This document shows, piece by piece, positions 17,972-28,527 of a stretch of 64,000 bases of DNA; position 1 is the stretch's first letter; every line of letters begins with the position of its first letter. The stretch is taken from the NCBI RefSeq assembly GCF_002095535.1, contig NZ_MLJI01000001.1, forward strand, positions 356,690 to 420,689, in the 5' to 3' direction. The stretch comes from Pantoea cypripedii. GTDB lineage: Bacteria; Pseudomonadota; Gammaproteobacteria; Enterobacterales; Enterobacteriaceae. The notes beneath the pieces were generated by a model that was not told where the DNA came from, made no database searches, and saw only the letters and a list, made by a program, of their open reading frames with translations. The position numbers and the translations under genes were made by a program.

Positions 17972-18001
17972 TTGAGTGATTTCGCCCGGCTTCTCTATAA
18001 T
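17972..18001 (+). promoter_or_regulatory. Sigma-70-type promoter of the ATPase-PIN module
   Basis: TTGAGT (17972-17977) and a perfect TATAAT (17996-18001) are 18 bases apart, giving a start near 18008 and a leader of about 47 bases. The leader contains a seven-base stem AGCAGAT/ATCTGCT (18016-18036) and GGAGG (18045-18049) five bases before the ATG. The module thus has its own promoter and strong translation signal. Confidence 0.65.
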
Positions 18002-18054
18002 GGGCGGCTGGAGTCAGCAGATAAAATCCATCTGCTCTTCGCCTGGAGGCAATA

Positions 18055-19350
18055 ATGTTAACGCAGATTCATATTGAGAATTTTAAAAGCTATAAAAAGC
18101 AAACGCTGCATCTGGCACCGCTGACGCTGATGATTGGTGCGAACGCATCAGGTAAGAGCAACGCGCTGGAGGCCTTTCGTTTTCTTTGCTGGTTAGGACA
18201 AGGCCAGAAGCTGTCTGTGTTGAAATACCGGGTTGAGGACTCTGAAGAGATATTAAGAGGAAAGATAAGTGATCTGGGGTATCTATCTTCTCCGCAATTT
18301 GAAATTGGCTGTAGTACGGATGACGATGACTGGAATTTTTTTGAAGTTGAAATCGCTGTGCGTGATAGTGAGCTACATATTATTCATGAAACGATTCTTT
18401 CTCCAGATAAGAAAAGACCGCTTTATAGAATTATGAAACCTTCTGAAGGTGCCAGTACGCTAATTAAAGTTGCCTATAACAATTTTTCTACTCATGGCCG
18501 AATGCCGCTGGTTAACTGCACTGATAATATGCTGGTAATGAGTCAGTTGGCCAGTTCTGCCATTTTTGAGTCAGGACATAAGAAAGCACAGAAAACGCTG
18601 CCTGAAATAACAGAAAAATTTCAGACGTTACTTGAAAATACGCTGTTTCTTGATCCTGTTCCTTCTTCTATGAGAGGAGACAGTGCGCCGGATAAAAAAC
18701 TTCGAGGTAACTGTGCGAACCTTTCTGGTGTTTTGTACATTCTTTGTCAATATGATGAATTAAAATCATCGATTATTGATTTTATAAAAAGCTTACCGGA
18801 ACAGGATGTAAAAGATATTACTTTCTTCAGGGATCGGAGAGGTCAGGTTTCTCTGGAACTGGTTGAGAGTTTTGGTGGGAAAGAACGTACATGGTCGGTT
18901 GACCTTCTCTCGGATGGTACTCTGCGCGTGCTGGCTATCGCCGCTGCATTGCTTTCAGTCCCGGAAGGTTCCACTGTCGTTATCGAGGAAGTTGATAACG
19001 GTGTACATCCTTCACGCGCGCGGCAATTACTTGAGACTATGCGGAAACAAGCTAGCCTGCGTGGTGTGCGATTGCTGCTATCTACACATAACCCAGCTTT
19101 AATGGATGCTTTGCCTGACGAAGCCTTGGGTGATGTTGTGTTTTGTTACCGCGATGCAAAAGCTGGGGATAGCTGCCTGGTCAGGCTGGCTGATTTAGAT
19201 GATTTTCCGGGTTTAATTACTCAGGGGCCATTAGGTGAGTTAGTGACGAATGGGGTTGTTGACCGTTTCGTGAAAACCGCTTCTTCTTCTGAAGAACGTA
19301 AGCAAAAAGCCATGGCGTGGCTGGAAAGTTTTCAGGGAGAGAAGAAGTGA
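18055..19350 (+). CDS. OLD/RecF-like AAA ATPase of a two-gene defence-type module
   Basis: 431 residues of the ABC/SMC-like AAA_15/AAA_21 group. Walker A GANASGKSN is at residues 28-36 after the FKSYKKQTLHLAPLTLMIG lead-in; the signature-like LLSDGTL is at 284-290; Walker B VVIEEVDN is at 308-315; the switch histidine is in STHNP, 343-347. Between the two halves lies a ~240-residue insertion in place of a coiled coil. It has no C-terminal TOPRIM domain, unlike OLD nucleases, so the nuclease role would fall to the PIN-like partner. The stop codon overlaps the partner's GTG start. The region is much richer in A+T than its neighbours, which suggests horizontal gain. A defence role is inference. 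Confidence 0.8.
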   Translation: MLTQIHIENFKSYKKQTLHLAPLTLMIGANASGKSNALEAFRFLCWLGQGQKLSVLKYRVEDSEEILRGKISDLGYLSSPQFEIGCSTDDDDWNFFEVEIAVRDSELHIIHETILSPDKKRPLYRIMKPSEGASTLIKVAYNNFSTHGRMPLVNCTDNMLVMSQLASSAIFESGHKKAQKTLPEITEKFQTLLENTLFLDPVPSSMRGDSAPDKKLRGNCANLSGVLYILCQYDELKSSIIDFIKSLPEQDVKDITFFRDRRGQVSLELVESFGGKERTWSVDLLSDGTLRVLAIAAALLSVPEGSTVVIEEVDNGVHPSRARQLLETMRKQASLRGVRLLLSTHNPALMDALPDEALGDVVFCYRDAKAGDSCLVRLADLDDFPGLITQGPLGELVTNGVVDRFVKTASSSEERKQKAMAWLESFQGEKK

Positions 19351-19838
19351 GTGCGATATGTATTATTGATACCAGCGTATTTTTAAATATCCTTAATGTT
19401 CCGGGAAAGAACGATCGCCATGAGGAAATGATGGGGGCATTTAAAGATTATATTAGCTGTGGCGCTTCCTTTATCTTGCCTATGGCGACGATTATTGAAA
19501 CCGGAAACCATATTGCACAAAATGGTGATGGGGATCTGCGTCGTGAAACAGCTAAAAGATTCTGTGATCTGGTCAAAGACTCAATGGAAAATACCGCTCC
19601 TTTCCGAGTTTCTGCATTCCCTACACCGCATGAAGTATTAGAATGGCTTGATACCTTTCCCGACCATGCCGGAAGAAACAAAAAGATCGGAGAGGGAACC
19701 AGTCTGGGTGATCTCTCCATTATTGAAGAATTCAATAAATGCAGACGAGTTTCATCTATGTCTGAGATCTTCATCTGGTCACTTGATGCAGATTTAGAAG
19801 CGTATCATTTTAAACCTGCGATACCCAGACGACATTAA
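19347..19838 (+). CDS. PIN-like nuclease partner of the ATPase
   Basis: 163 residues from GTG 19347, which overlaps the ATPase stop (GTGA) and has GGGAG (19335-19339) seven bases upstream. The sequence fits a PIN-domain fold: CIIDTSVFLN (Asp8) on the first strand, IIETGNH (Glu51), SLGDLSIIEE (Asp122) and FIWSLDADL (Asp147) supply the four acidic positions that bind metal in PIN ribonucleases. It is not a typical VapC in length or partner. As the likely effector it could cleave RNA or DNA when the ATPase is triggered. The family assignment is from motif spacing only. Confidence 0.65.
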   Translation: MSAICIIDTSVFLNILNVPGKNDRHEEMMGAFKDYISCGASFILPMATIIETGNHIAQNGDGDLRRETAKRFCDLVKDSMENTAPFRVSAFPTPHEVLEWLDTFPDHAGRNKKIGEGTSLGDLSIIEEFNKCRRVSSMSEIFIWSLDADLEAYHFKPAIPRRH

Positions 19839-19855
19839 TTGAACTGGCTTTGAAA

Positions 19856-19879
19856 AATGGCGGCCATGATGCCGCCATT
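19856..19879. terminator. Bidirectional terminator between PIN gene and sugar porter
   Basis: AATGGCGGC (19856-19864) and GCCGCCATT (19871-19879) form a nine-base stem with loop CATGAT. On the minus strand it is followed by TTTTTC, giving a good terminator for the MFS gene. On the plus strand it can also end the ATPase-PIN transcript, though without a T-tract. Confidence 0.7.
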
Positions 19880-19886
19880 AAACGCT

Positions 19887-21386
19887 TTACTCCTCCGCTG
19901 TTTGCTGGCGGCGCTGCTGGAGCGGGTAAAACTCTCCGGCTTTCAGTGAAGTTTCAATTTCTTCCAGCGAGCGGCCTTTGGTTTCCGGCATCAGGAAAAA
20001 GACAAACACAAAGCCGAGCAGATTCAGCAGTGCGTAGAACCACATGGCACCGCCAATTCCCAGCAGGTTGACCATCGACAGTGCGGTGGCGGTCAGCAGC
20101 AGGTTAGAACCCCACAGCATCCCGGCGTGCAGGCTGGTGGCTTTCTCACGAATACCCAGCGGATACAGCTCTGAACCCATCAGCCAGCCAATCACCTGAA
20201 TACCGCCGGAGTTAAACACCATAAAGCCAAACAGGCAGAGCACGATCAACAGGCTATGGCCGCCGCCGTGTGCATCGAGACGAAACACCGTGCCCAGCAG
20301 TACCAGGCTGACGATGGCGCCTGGCATCATCCACAGGGTTAAAGCGCGGCGGCCAACATGGTCAACCAGCAGTTTGCCGATGATGGTCAGCGTCAGATAA
20401 ATCACCGCCACGCCCAGTGCTGAATACAGTGCCGCATCACGGCTGAATCCGGCGTTGGTGAGAAAGGTGGGCGTGTAGTAAATCATCATTTCAATGCCGG
20501 AAAGCTGCGTAAAGGCGGCGATACCCAGCCCTACCAGCAATGCCGGACGCAGCCAGGGCTGCTTCAGATCACTCCAGCTCGCAACTGCCTTACGTTCCAC
20601 TTTGGCGTGCACGCGCTGGATATCGCGAATCTCCTGACGCACCTGCTTTTCCGTGTCGCGCACGCTATCCAGCGCCAGATGGGCCTCTTTCAGGCGTTTC
20701 TGACCGACCAGCCAGCGCGGGCTTTCAGGCAGCGGCAGCATTCCCAGTAGCAGGATCACCGCCGGAATGGCGGCGACGGCAAACATGGTGCGCCAGCTCC
20801 AGATATCCTGCATAAAGGTGCCAACCAGCGCGGCGGTCACAATGCCGACGCCAATTGAGATGTTGAAGAAGGTCACCAGACGGCCACGGCGGTCCGGGGG
20901 AGCCAGCTCGGCGATATACACCGGGACGATTTGCGAGGCACCACCGACGGCAAAGCCCAGCACCAGACGTGCCACACCGAGCCAGACGGCATTGGGGGAC
21001 AGACCGGAGCCGATCACCCCGACCGCAAAAATCGCCGCCACAATCATCACCGTGTAGCGACGGCCGAGCTGGCTGGAGAGACGTCCACAGCTGAGTGCAC
21101 CCACCACCGCGCCGACGAGGATCGCACTGGTCACCAGCTCCTGTGCATGCGAAGAAAGGTGGAAATCATGGGTAATCTGCAACAGTGCGCCGGAGATAAT
21201 GCCGGTGTCATAGCCATAGAGAAAACCAGCAATGGCGGCGATGGCGGTCGCTGTCAATAAAAAGGCATCTGCGCTGAGAAAGCGGCTGTTTTCTACGGTT
21301 GCGCTTGCGGATAACTTTTCATTGTCAGCCTGAGCAGACGGGGTTTCCGGCGAATATCGCCAGGTTTTATTTTCTGATGTAGGCAT
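19887..21386 (-). CDS. MFS sugar porter (SP family)
   Basis: 499 residues and 12 membrane segments. Sugar-porter hallmarks are present: LYGYDTGIISGAL in segment 1, LGRRYTVM and DRRGRLV loop motifs, PESPRWLVGQKR after segment 6, and PETKGRSLEEIE at the end, as in GalP, XylE, AraE and IolT. The hydrophilic N-terminal extension is about 45 residues. I chose ATG 21386 because AAGGA precedes it by five bases; an upstream in-frame start at 21449 lacks a ribosome site. It imports a monosaccharide or polyol by proton symport; the ligand is not determinable here. Confidence 0.85.
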   Translation of the reverse strand: MPTSENKTWRYSPETPSAQADNEKLSASATVENSRFLSADAFLLTATAIAAIAGFLYGYDTGIISGALLQITHDFHLSSHAQELVTSAILVGAVVGALSCGRLSSQLGRRYTVMIVAAIFAVGVIGSGLSPNAVWLGVARLVLGFAVGGASQIVPVYIAELAPPDRRGRLVTFFNISIGVGIVTAALVGTFMQDIWSWRTMFAVAAIPAVILLLGMLPLPESPRWLVGQKRLKEAHLALDSVRDTEKQVRQEIRDIQRVHAKVERKAVASWSDLKQPWLRPALLVGLGIAAFTQLSGIEMMIYYTPTFLTNAGFSRDAALYSALGVAVIYLTLTIIGKLLVDHVGRRALTLWMMPGAIVSLVLLGTVFRLDAHGGGHSLLIVLCLFGFMVFNSGGIQVIGWLMGSELYPLGIREKATSLHAGMLWGSNLLLTATALSMVNLLGIGGAMWFYALLNLLGFVFVFFLMPETKGRSLEEIETSLKAGEFYPLQQRRQQTAEE

Positions 21387-22055
21387 AGTATTCCTTGCAG
21401 ATGAATTTATTTTTATGCAGGGGTACAGTGCGGCCGAAATAATCGGCATTCGATCCTTGATATTATTTTGATGAGATAAAGGTATAACATGATGTGTGAT
21501 TTATGTCACATTTTCCCGTGGATAGATGGCGAATTATAGCGGTTATTCTGCTAATTCTATAAAAATAAATCGGCATAATTAATTGATATAAATGATTTTT
21601 ATTTTATAAAAATTAATATGTTCTGAATTTCCTTTCTCAATTCTGGAATATTGAGTTAAATAAAATTTCATCAGTCCGATTCGGACAAAATAATGTTTTA
21701 CTCTCCATGCTCTCACCAGAAAATATCACTGCGTACGCCGCTGCGCTGAGCACAGATATTACAACCCTTCTTTTCCCGCGCAGGCGCGATGATCATGCCA
21801 TGGGATGATGTTTTGATTATTTGTAATCAACATTGAGTGTTTGTGAGCATGATCAAACAAATTTATCCGGCCATCACCTATAAAGTAGCCCTGTCAGTGC
21901 GTAATTTTGCTCTTTGTTGAGCGATTTAAATCATTCTTACCCTGGTGGCGATACCCGGTGCTCAGACACCCGTCAAAATAACAGACGCCACCCTTAATAA
22001 CGGCGCGCGTGAAGCCCAGCGCGTGCCACGACCCTACGTTATCGATGAGGCTGAA
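21387..22055. other. Divergent regulatory region of sugar porter and SSS operon
   Basis: About 670 bases, strongly AT-rich, no credible gene. It carries a CRP-type promoter for the rightward operon (21842-21884) and a stem TTGATTA/TAATCAA (about 21813-21830). The rightward transcript would have a leader of about 165 bases before ATG 22056; part of it can be read as an in-frame N-terminal extension from GTG 21945. Confidence 0.5.
21842..21884 (+). promoter_or_regulatory. CRP site and class II promoter for the SSS operon
   Basis: TGTGA-GCATGA-TCAAA (21842-21857) matches the CRP consensus at nine of its ten specified bases. TATAAA (21879-21884) predicts a transcription start near 21891, which puts the CRP site centre at -41.5, the exact class II position. 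Catabolite activation of the symporter-sialidase-SDR operon is therefore likely. Confidence 0.6.
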
Positions 22056-23477
22056 ATGAAACAATTCTCTGCAGAAGGGATGGTGATTATTGTCGGGATT
22101 GTGATTGCTTATATCCTGTTTACCACCTGGCTGACCTGGCGTTTGCGCAGTAAAAATACCGGCGACTTTATGGCGGGATCGCGCGCCATGCCGGCGTTTA
22201 TTGTCGGGGTGATGCTGATGTCAGAATATATCGGTGCCAAATCGACTATCGGCACCGCACAGGCGGCGTTTGAAGATGGTTTTGCCGCGTCCTGGTCGGT
22301 GATTGGCGCGGCAATCGGCTTTCCGTTATTTGGGATGTTGCTGGTCAAACGTATCTATAACACCGGAAAAATCACCATTTCCGGCGCGATTGCCGAACGT
22401 TACGGCAACTCGACCAAAAACATCATCTCGCTGATCATGATCTATGCGTTGCTGCTGGTGAACGTGGGGAATTACGTCAGCGGCGCAGCGGCCATCTCCA
22501 CGGTGCTGAACCTCGACCTCACCACCGCGGCCTTTATCACCGCCGTCGTCAGTACCTTCTATTTTATGTTCGGCGGAATGAAGGGTATCGCCTGGGTGAC
22601 GCTGCTGCACAGCGGACTGAAATATATCGGGATTATGATTATTCTCGGTGTGGCGCTGCATATGACCGGCGGCGTGAGTCCGATGATCAAGCAGATGCCG
22701 CACTTCTACTGGACCTGGGATGGCAACGTTGGCGGCAGCACCATTTTTGCCTGGCTGATTGGCACCATCGGTTCGATCTTCTGTACTCAGTTCGTGATTC
22801 AGGCAATTGCTTCGACCAAAAGCGCCGCCTCGGCGAAGCGCGCCACCTGGGTAGCTTTCTTCTTCTGTATGCCGATTGCCATCGCCATCGCGCTGATTGG
22901 TGTGGCGGCGAAATTCCTCCATCCCGATATCAAAAGCCTGTATGCGCTGCCGGTGTTTTTGCAGGATATGAGCCCGTGGCTGGCGGGGATTGTCACCACT
23001 TCGCTGGTGGCGTCGATTTTCGTCAGCGTCAGCACCGTGGCGCTCGCCATCGCCTCACTGGTGGTGAAGGATTTTTATGTGCCATACCGCAATCCCACGC
23101 CGGAACGCGAATTCCGCATGACACGCTGGCTGTCGCTGTTGATTGGCTTCCTGCCGCTGATTTTCGTGTTGTTCGTGCCTGAAGTGCTGAAACTGTCGTT
23201 CTTTACCCGCGCTATCCGCTTGTCGATTTCGGTGGTGGCGATCATCGCCTTCTACCTGCCGTTCTTTAAAAGCACCCGTGGTGCCAATGCCGGGCTGATC
23301 GCCGCCTGCGTGGTGACCTCGGTGTGGTATTTGCTGGGTGACCCTTTTGGTATCAACAACATGTATGTGGCGCTGGTGACGCCAGCGATTGTGATGGTGA
23401 TTGACCGACTGATTCCGTCGCGCCAGACACAGGATAAAAAAGCCCCGAAACAAACCATGCAAAACAGTGGAGCCTGA
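22056..23477 (+). CDS. Sodium:solute symporter (SSS family)
   Basis: 473 residues with about 12-13 membrane segments. Early segments contain YILFTTWLTWRLRSKNTGDFMAGSRAMPAFIVG and MLMSEYIGAKSTIGTAQAAFEDG, the typical SSS start with its Na+-site region. I chose ATG 22056, preceded by TGAGG five bases upstream, because the upstream 37 codons from GTG 21945 are hydrophilic and unlike the family N terminus. It is the first gene of an operon with a sialidase-fold protein and an SDR, so it probably imports their shared substrate, plausibly an acidic sugar. Confidence 0.85.
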   Translation: MKQFSAEGMVIIVGIVIAYILFTTWLTWRLRSKNTGDFMAGSRAMPAFIVGVMLMSEYIGAKSTIGTAQAAFEDGFAASWSVIGAAIGFPLFGMLLVKRIYNTGKITISGAIAERYGNSTKNIISLIMIYALLLVNVGNYVSGAAAISTVLNLDLTTAAFITAVVSTFYFMFGGMKGIAWVTLLHSGLKYIGIMIILGVALHMTGGVSPMIKQMPHFYWTWDGNVGGSTIFAWLIGTIGSIFCTQFVIQAIASTKSAASAKRATWVAFFFCMPIAIAIALIGVAAKFLHPDIKSLYALPVFLQDMSPWLAGIVTTSLVASIFVSVSTVALAIASLVVKDFYVPYRNPTPEREFRMTRWLSLLIGFLPLIFVLFVPEVLKLSFFTRAIRLSISVVAIIAFYLPFFKSTRGANAGLIAACVVTSVWYLLGDPFGINNMYVALVTPAIVMVIDRLIPSRQTQDKKAPKQTMQNSGA

Positions 23478-23478
23478 T

Positions 23479-24663
23479 ATGACCGATTTAACCGTGACCG
23501 TTGATCGCAACGGTAACCTTCATCCCCACGCGCAGGATGCGCAGCAGCTCACCGCGATGCTGCCCTCGGTCTGCCCGCAAAACCACGCCGCCAATTTGCT
23601 GCCCTTGCCGAATGGCGACCTGCTGTGCGTCTGGTTTGGCGGCACCCAGGAAGGGATCGCCGATATCTCGGTCTGGAGCTCGCGGCTGGAAAAAGGCTGC
23701 GATCAATGGCGTGATGCGCAAAAGTTATCGGACGATCCGACGCGATCGGAACAAAACCCGGTGCTGTTCCTCGATCCGGATCAGGTGCTGTGGCTGCTGT
23801 GGACGGCGCAGAAATCCGGCAACCAGGACACCGCAATTGTGCGCTATCGCCAGTCGCGTGATTTTGGCCGCAGCTGGAGCGCCATCGACACGCTGCTTGA
23901 TCAACCCGGCACCTTTATCCGCCAGCCGCTGGTGGTGCTGCCAAATGGCAACTGGCTGCTGCCGGTGTTTTATTGCCGCACCCAGCCGGGGGTGAAATGG
24001 GTGGGTAACGATGATGTCAGCGCGGTGAAAATCTCCAGTGATAAAGGCAAAAGCTGGCGTGATGTGGCGGTGCCGGATAGCCTCGGCTGCGTACATATGA
24101 ATATCACCTTGTTGCACGATGGCAGCCTGTTGGCGCTGTATCGCAGCCGTTGGGCGGATTTTATCTATCAAAGCCGTTCCTATGACGGCGGCGAAAGCTG
24201 GAGCGCACCGCAGGCGACGACCTTGCCCAACAACAACTCATCAATTCAGGTGACAACGCTGCACAACGGCCATCTGGCGCTGGTGTTTAACGCCATGAGC
24301 GCCCGCGATGCCAGCGAGCGACGTTTGTCGCTGTATGACGAGATCGAAGATGAAGACGAGGGTGATGTGGCGGTTGCGGCGGAGCCGGTGGCGCACAGCG
24401 GCAGAACCGCGTTCTGGGGCGCGCCACGCGCACCGATGACACTGGCGATTTCTGCCGATGGCGGGCACAGCTGGCCGTGGCAGCGCAATCTCGACGAAGG
24501 TGACGGCTACTGCATGACCAACAACTCGCAGCAGAAGCTGAATCGTGAATTCTCCTATCCCAGCATTAAACAGGGGGAGGATGGCGCGCTGCACATTGCC
24601 TATACCTGGTTCCGCCAGGCGATAAAGTATGTGCGCGTTGATGAATCCTGGGTTATCTCATGA
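23479..24663 (+). CDS. Cytoplasmic sialidase-family (BNR/Asp-box) beta-propeller protein
   Basis: 394 residues from ATG 23479 (GGAG six bases upstream). Four Asp-box repeats are visible: SRDFGRSW, SSDKGKSW, SYDGGESW and SADGGHSW, the mark of sialidase-type six-bladed propellers. There is no signal peptide, so it acts inside the cell. An acidic insertion (EIEDEDEGD) lies between blades 4 and 5. Its stop overlaps the SDR start (ATGA). Without the sialic acid catabolic genes, a true neuraminidase role is doubtful; it may cleave or rearrange another imported acidic sugar. Confidence 0.75.
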   Translation: MTDLTVTVDRNGNLHPHAQDAQQLTAMLPSVCPQNHAANLLPLPNGDLLCVWFGGTQEGIADISVWSSRLEKGCDQWRDAQKLSDDPTRSEQNPVLFLDPDQVLWLLWTAQKSGNQDTAIVRYRQSRDFGRSWSAIDTLLDQPGTFIRQPLVVLPNGNWLLPVFYCRTQPGVKWVGNDDVSAVKISSDKGKSWRDVAVPDSLGCVHMNITLLHDGSLLALYRSRWADFIYQSRSYDGGESWSAPQATTLPNNNSSIQVTTLHNGHLALVFNAMSARDASERRLSLYDEIEDEDEGDVAVAAEPVAHSGRTAFWGAPRAPMTLAISADGGHSWPWQRNLDEGDGYCMTNNSQQKLNREFSYPSIKQGEDGALHIAYTWFRQAIKYVRVDESWVIS

Positions 24664-25340
24664 GCCGACATGCGCTGGTGACCGGTGTCAGCTCCGGTAT
24701 CGGTGCGGCGATTGCCGATGCCCTGTTGCAGCAGGGCTGGCAGGTGACGGGCTTTAGCCGCACGCAGGTGAAAAAAGAACATCCGCGTTTTACCTCGGTC
24801 AGCGTGGATCTGTTTGATGCGGCGTTACTGAAACAGGCGCTGGCTGTGCTGCCGAAAGTGGATGCGCTGGTACATGCTGCCGGGATGATGGCCGCCGCGC
24901 CGCTTGGCGATCTGGATGAGGAAGCCAGCCACCGTTTGTGGTATCTGCATGTGCAGGCCGCGCAGATTATGGCTAACGCGCTGCAACCGCAGATGCAGCA
25001 GGGCGATCGTATCCTGCTGATTGGCAGCCGTACTTCACGCGGGGCGGCGGGCCGCAGCCAGTATGTCAGCACCAAAGCGGCGATGGTGGGGATGGCGCGT
25101 AGCTGGGCTGCCGAGCTGGCACCGAAAGGGATCACAGTGAATGTGATAGCACCAGGAGCCACGGCAACGCCAATGCTGCTGCAACCGGGGCGTGCCAGCT
25201 CGCCACCACAACTGCCGCCTATCGGGCGTTATATCAAACCGGAGGAGGTGGCGGCGCTGGCGGCTTTTGTGTTGTCGCCCGCCGCAGATGCCATCACCGG
25301 GCAGGAGCTGGTGATATGCGGCGGTGCATCATTATCGTAG
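24660..25340 (+). CDS. Short-chain dehydrogenase/reductase
   Basis: 226 residues, classical SDR: cofactor motif TGVSSGIG, NAG-type turn HAAGMMA, catalytic serine in IGSRTS and YVSTK. It overlaps the sialidase-family gene by four bases and ends the symporter operon, so it likely oxidises or reduces the same sugar. The stop codon lies inside a palindromic repeat unit. Confidence 0.85.
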   Translation: MSRHALVTGVSSGIGAAIADALLQQGWQVTGFSRTQVKKEHPRFTSVSVDLFDAALLKQALAVLPKVDALVHAAGMMAAAPLGDLDEEASHRLWYLHVQAAQIMANALQPQMQQGDRILLIGSRTSRGAAGRSQYVSTKAAMVGMARSWAAELAPKGITVNVIAPGATATPMLLQPGRASSPPQLPPIGRYIKPEEVAALAAFVLSPAADAITGQELVICGGASLS

Positions 25341-25364
25341 CAGCGCAATTTATTGCGCGGGGTT

Positions 25365-25365
<1 letters not shown>
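25336..25365. repeat. Palindromic repeat unit between convergent genes
   Basis: Single unit CGTAGCAGCGCAATT then TATTGCGCGGGG, with stem GCGCAAT/ATTGCGC (25343-25358). It spans the SDR stop codon and reaches the stop of the convergent sigma-54 activator. A short T-run follows (GGGGTTT), so it may help end transcription. Confidence 0.65.
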
Positions 25366-27320
<1,955 letters not shown>

Positions 27321-27355
27321 AAGGCACTCCGCTACAGGATGGAATGTCCATTTTA

Positions 27356-27380
27356 TTTACATGTGAAGTTGACATGTAAA
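27356..27380. promoter_or_regulatory. Inverted repeat, probable activator binding site (UAS)
   Basis: TTTACATGT (27356-27364) and ACATGTAAA (27372-27380) are perfect nine-base arms with a seven-base spacer. The centre is about 101 bases upstream of the start predicted from the sigma-54 promoter, the normal distance for an enhancer. It is the best candidate site for the divergent AcoR-type protein. Confidence 0.6.
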
Positions 27381-27442
27381 TTTTGTGGCCAGTTTGTGAA
27401 CTGTATCTGTGTGGCGTCTCACAAATTCCGGCGATTTTTACC

Positions 27443-27457
27443 TGGCATCGGCTTTGC
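27443..27457 (+). promoter_or_regulatory. Sigma-54 promoter
   Basis: TGGCATCGGCTTTGC has the -24 GG (27444-27445) and -12 GC (27456-27457) ten bases apart, as required. It matches TGGCACG-N4-TTGC except at two less conserved positions. The predicted start is near 27469, 48 bases before the oxidoreductase ATG, which has AAGGAG upstream. Confidence 0.8.
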
Positions 27458-27516
27458 AATAACTCCGTTAAATGTCGCATCTCATCTGATGTTTCCTGAA
27501 TAACAAGGAGTTAGCA

Positions 27517-28527
27517 ATGATTCAACCTGTACGCGTTGGCCTGATTGGGGCCGGTCGCATGGGCAGCTTCCATGCAGAAAACCTCGCCTGGCGGGTGCCG
27601 GGCGCAACCCTGGCGGCCGTGGCCGATCCTCTGCCGGGTGCGGCGGAAAAGCTGGCACAGCAGCTCGGGGTGGCGAAAGCCTATAGCGATCTGCACGCGC
27701 TGTTGCAGGACGCGGAAATCGACGCCATCGCCATTGCCGCTCCGGCACGTACCCATGCGGAATGGGTGATTGCCGCAGCACAGGCGGGAAAACATGTGTT
27801 CTGTGAAAAGCCGATGGCGGTGACGCTGGATGAAGCCGACCGCGCCATTCAGGCGGCGAAAAGCGCCGGGGTGGTATTGCAGGTCGGGTTCAATCGCCGC
27901 TTCGACAGTGGTTTTGCTGCTGCCATTGCCGCCGTAAAAGCCGGGGAGAATGGCACCACGCAGCTCAGCCGTTCCGTCACCCGTGACCCGGCGCTACGCG
28001 ACCCGGCACCCATCCCGCCGTGGACCATTTTCCTCGAAACCCTGATTCACGATTTCGATACCCTGCTGCACTTCAATCACGATGCCAGGCCGGTGGAAGT
28101 GTACGCGCTGGCCGATGCGCTGGTGCGCCCGGATTTTAAAGACAAAGGCCTGCTGGATACCTCGGTGGTGACCATTCGTTTCGACAATGGCGCGATTGCC
28201 ACTGCCGAAGCCAATTTCCAGGCGGTGTATGGCTATGACGTGCGGGGTGAAGTGTTTGGCAGCAAAGGGATGTTGCAGGCCGGACATATCAACGCTAACC
28301 ACTGCGTGCGTTACCACGCGGGCGGTATCGCGATTGACACCTCGCGTCTCGACTCGGATCTGCTGCGCGATGCCTATGTGGCGGAGATGACCGAGTTTGC
28401 CCGCTGCATCCGCACGGGCGAGACGCCACGCGCCACTGGCGAAGATGCGCGTAATGCGCTGGAAATCGCGCTGGCCTGCATTGAATCCGTCAAACAACGC
28501 CAACCGATCACGCTGGGAGGCCGCTAA
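27517..28527 (+). CDS. Gfo/Idh/MocA oxidoreductase, inositol 2-dehydrogenase-like
   Basis: 336 residues. Rossmann motif VGLIGAGRMGSFHAENL, catalytic EKP in CEKPMAVTLDEADRAI, NRRFD and the LIHDFDTLLHF active-site block resemble IolG-type myo-inositol dehydrogenases. It is the first gene behind the sigma-54 promoter and overlaps the next gene by one base (TAATG). With the isomerase and binding protein it probably oxidises an imported cyclitol or sugar with NAD; the precise substrate is not established. Confidence 0.82.
   Translation: MIQPVRVGLIGAGRMGSFHAENLAWRVPGATLAAVADPLPGAAEKLAQQLGVAKAYSDLHALLQDAEIDAIAIAAPARTHAEWVIAAAQAGKHVFCEKPMAVTLDEADRAIQAAKSAGVVLQVGFNRRFDSGFAAAIAAVKAGENGTTQLSRSVTRDPALRDPAPIPPWTIFLETLIHDFDTLLHFNHDARPVEVYALADALVRPDFKDKGLLDTSVVTIRFDNGAIATAEANFQAVYGYDVRGEVFGSKGMLQAGHINANHCVRYHAGGIAIDTSRLDSDLLRDAYVAEMTEFARCIRTGETPRATGEDARNALEIALACIESVKQRQPITLGGR

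Noticed and set aside
18055..19838. Calling the ATPase-PIN pair a Gabija, Septu or PARIS system, or a VapBC toxin-antitoxin
   Set aside because: No TOPRIM, UvrD-like helicase, HNH or DUF4435 domain is seen, and the first gene is a large ATPase rather than a small antitoxin.
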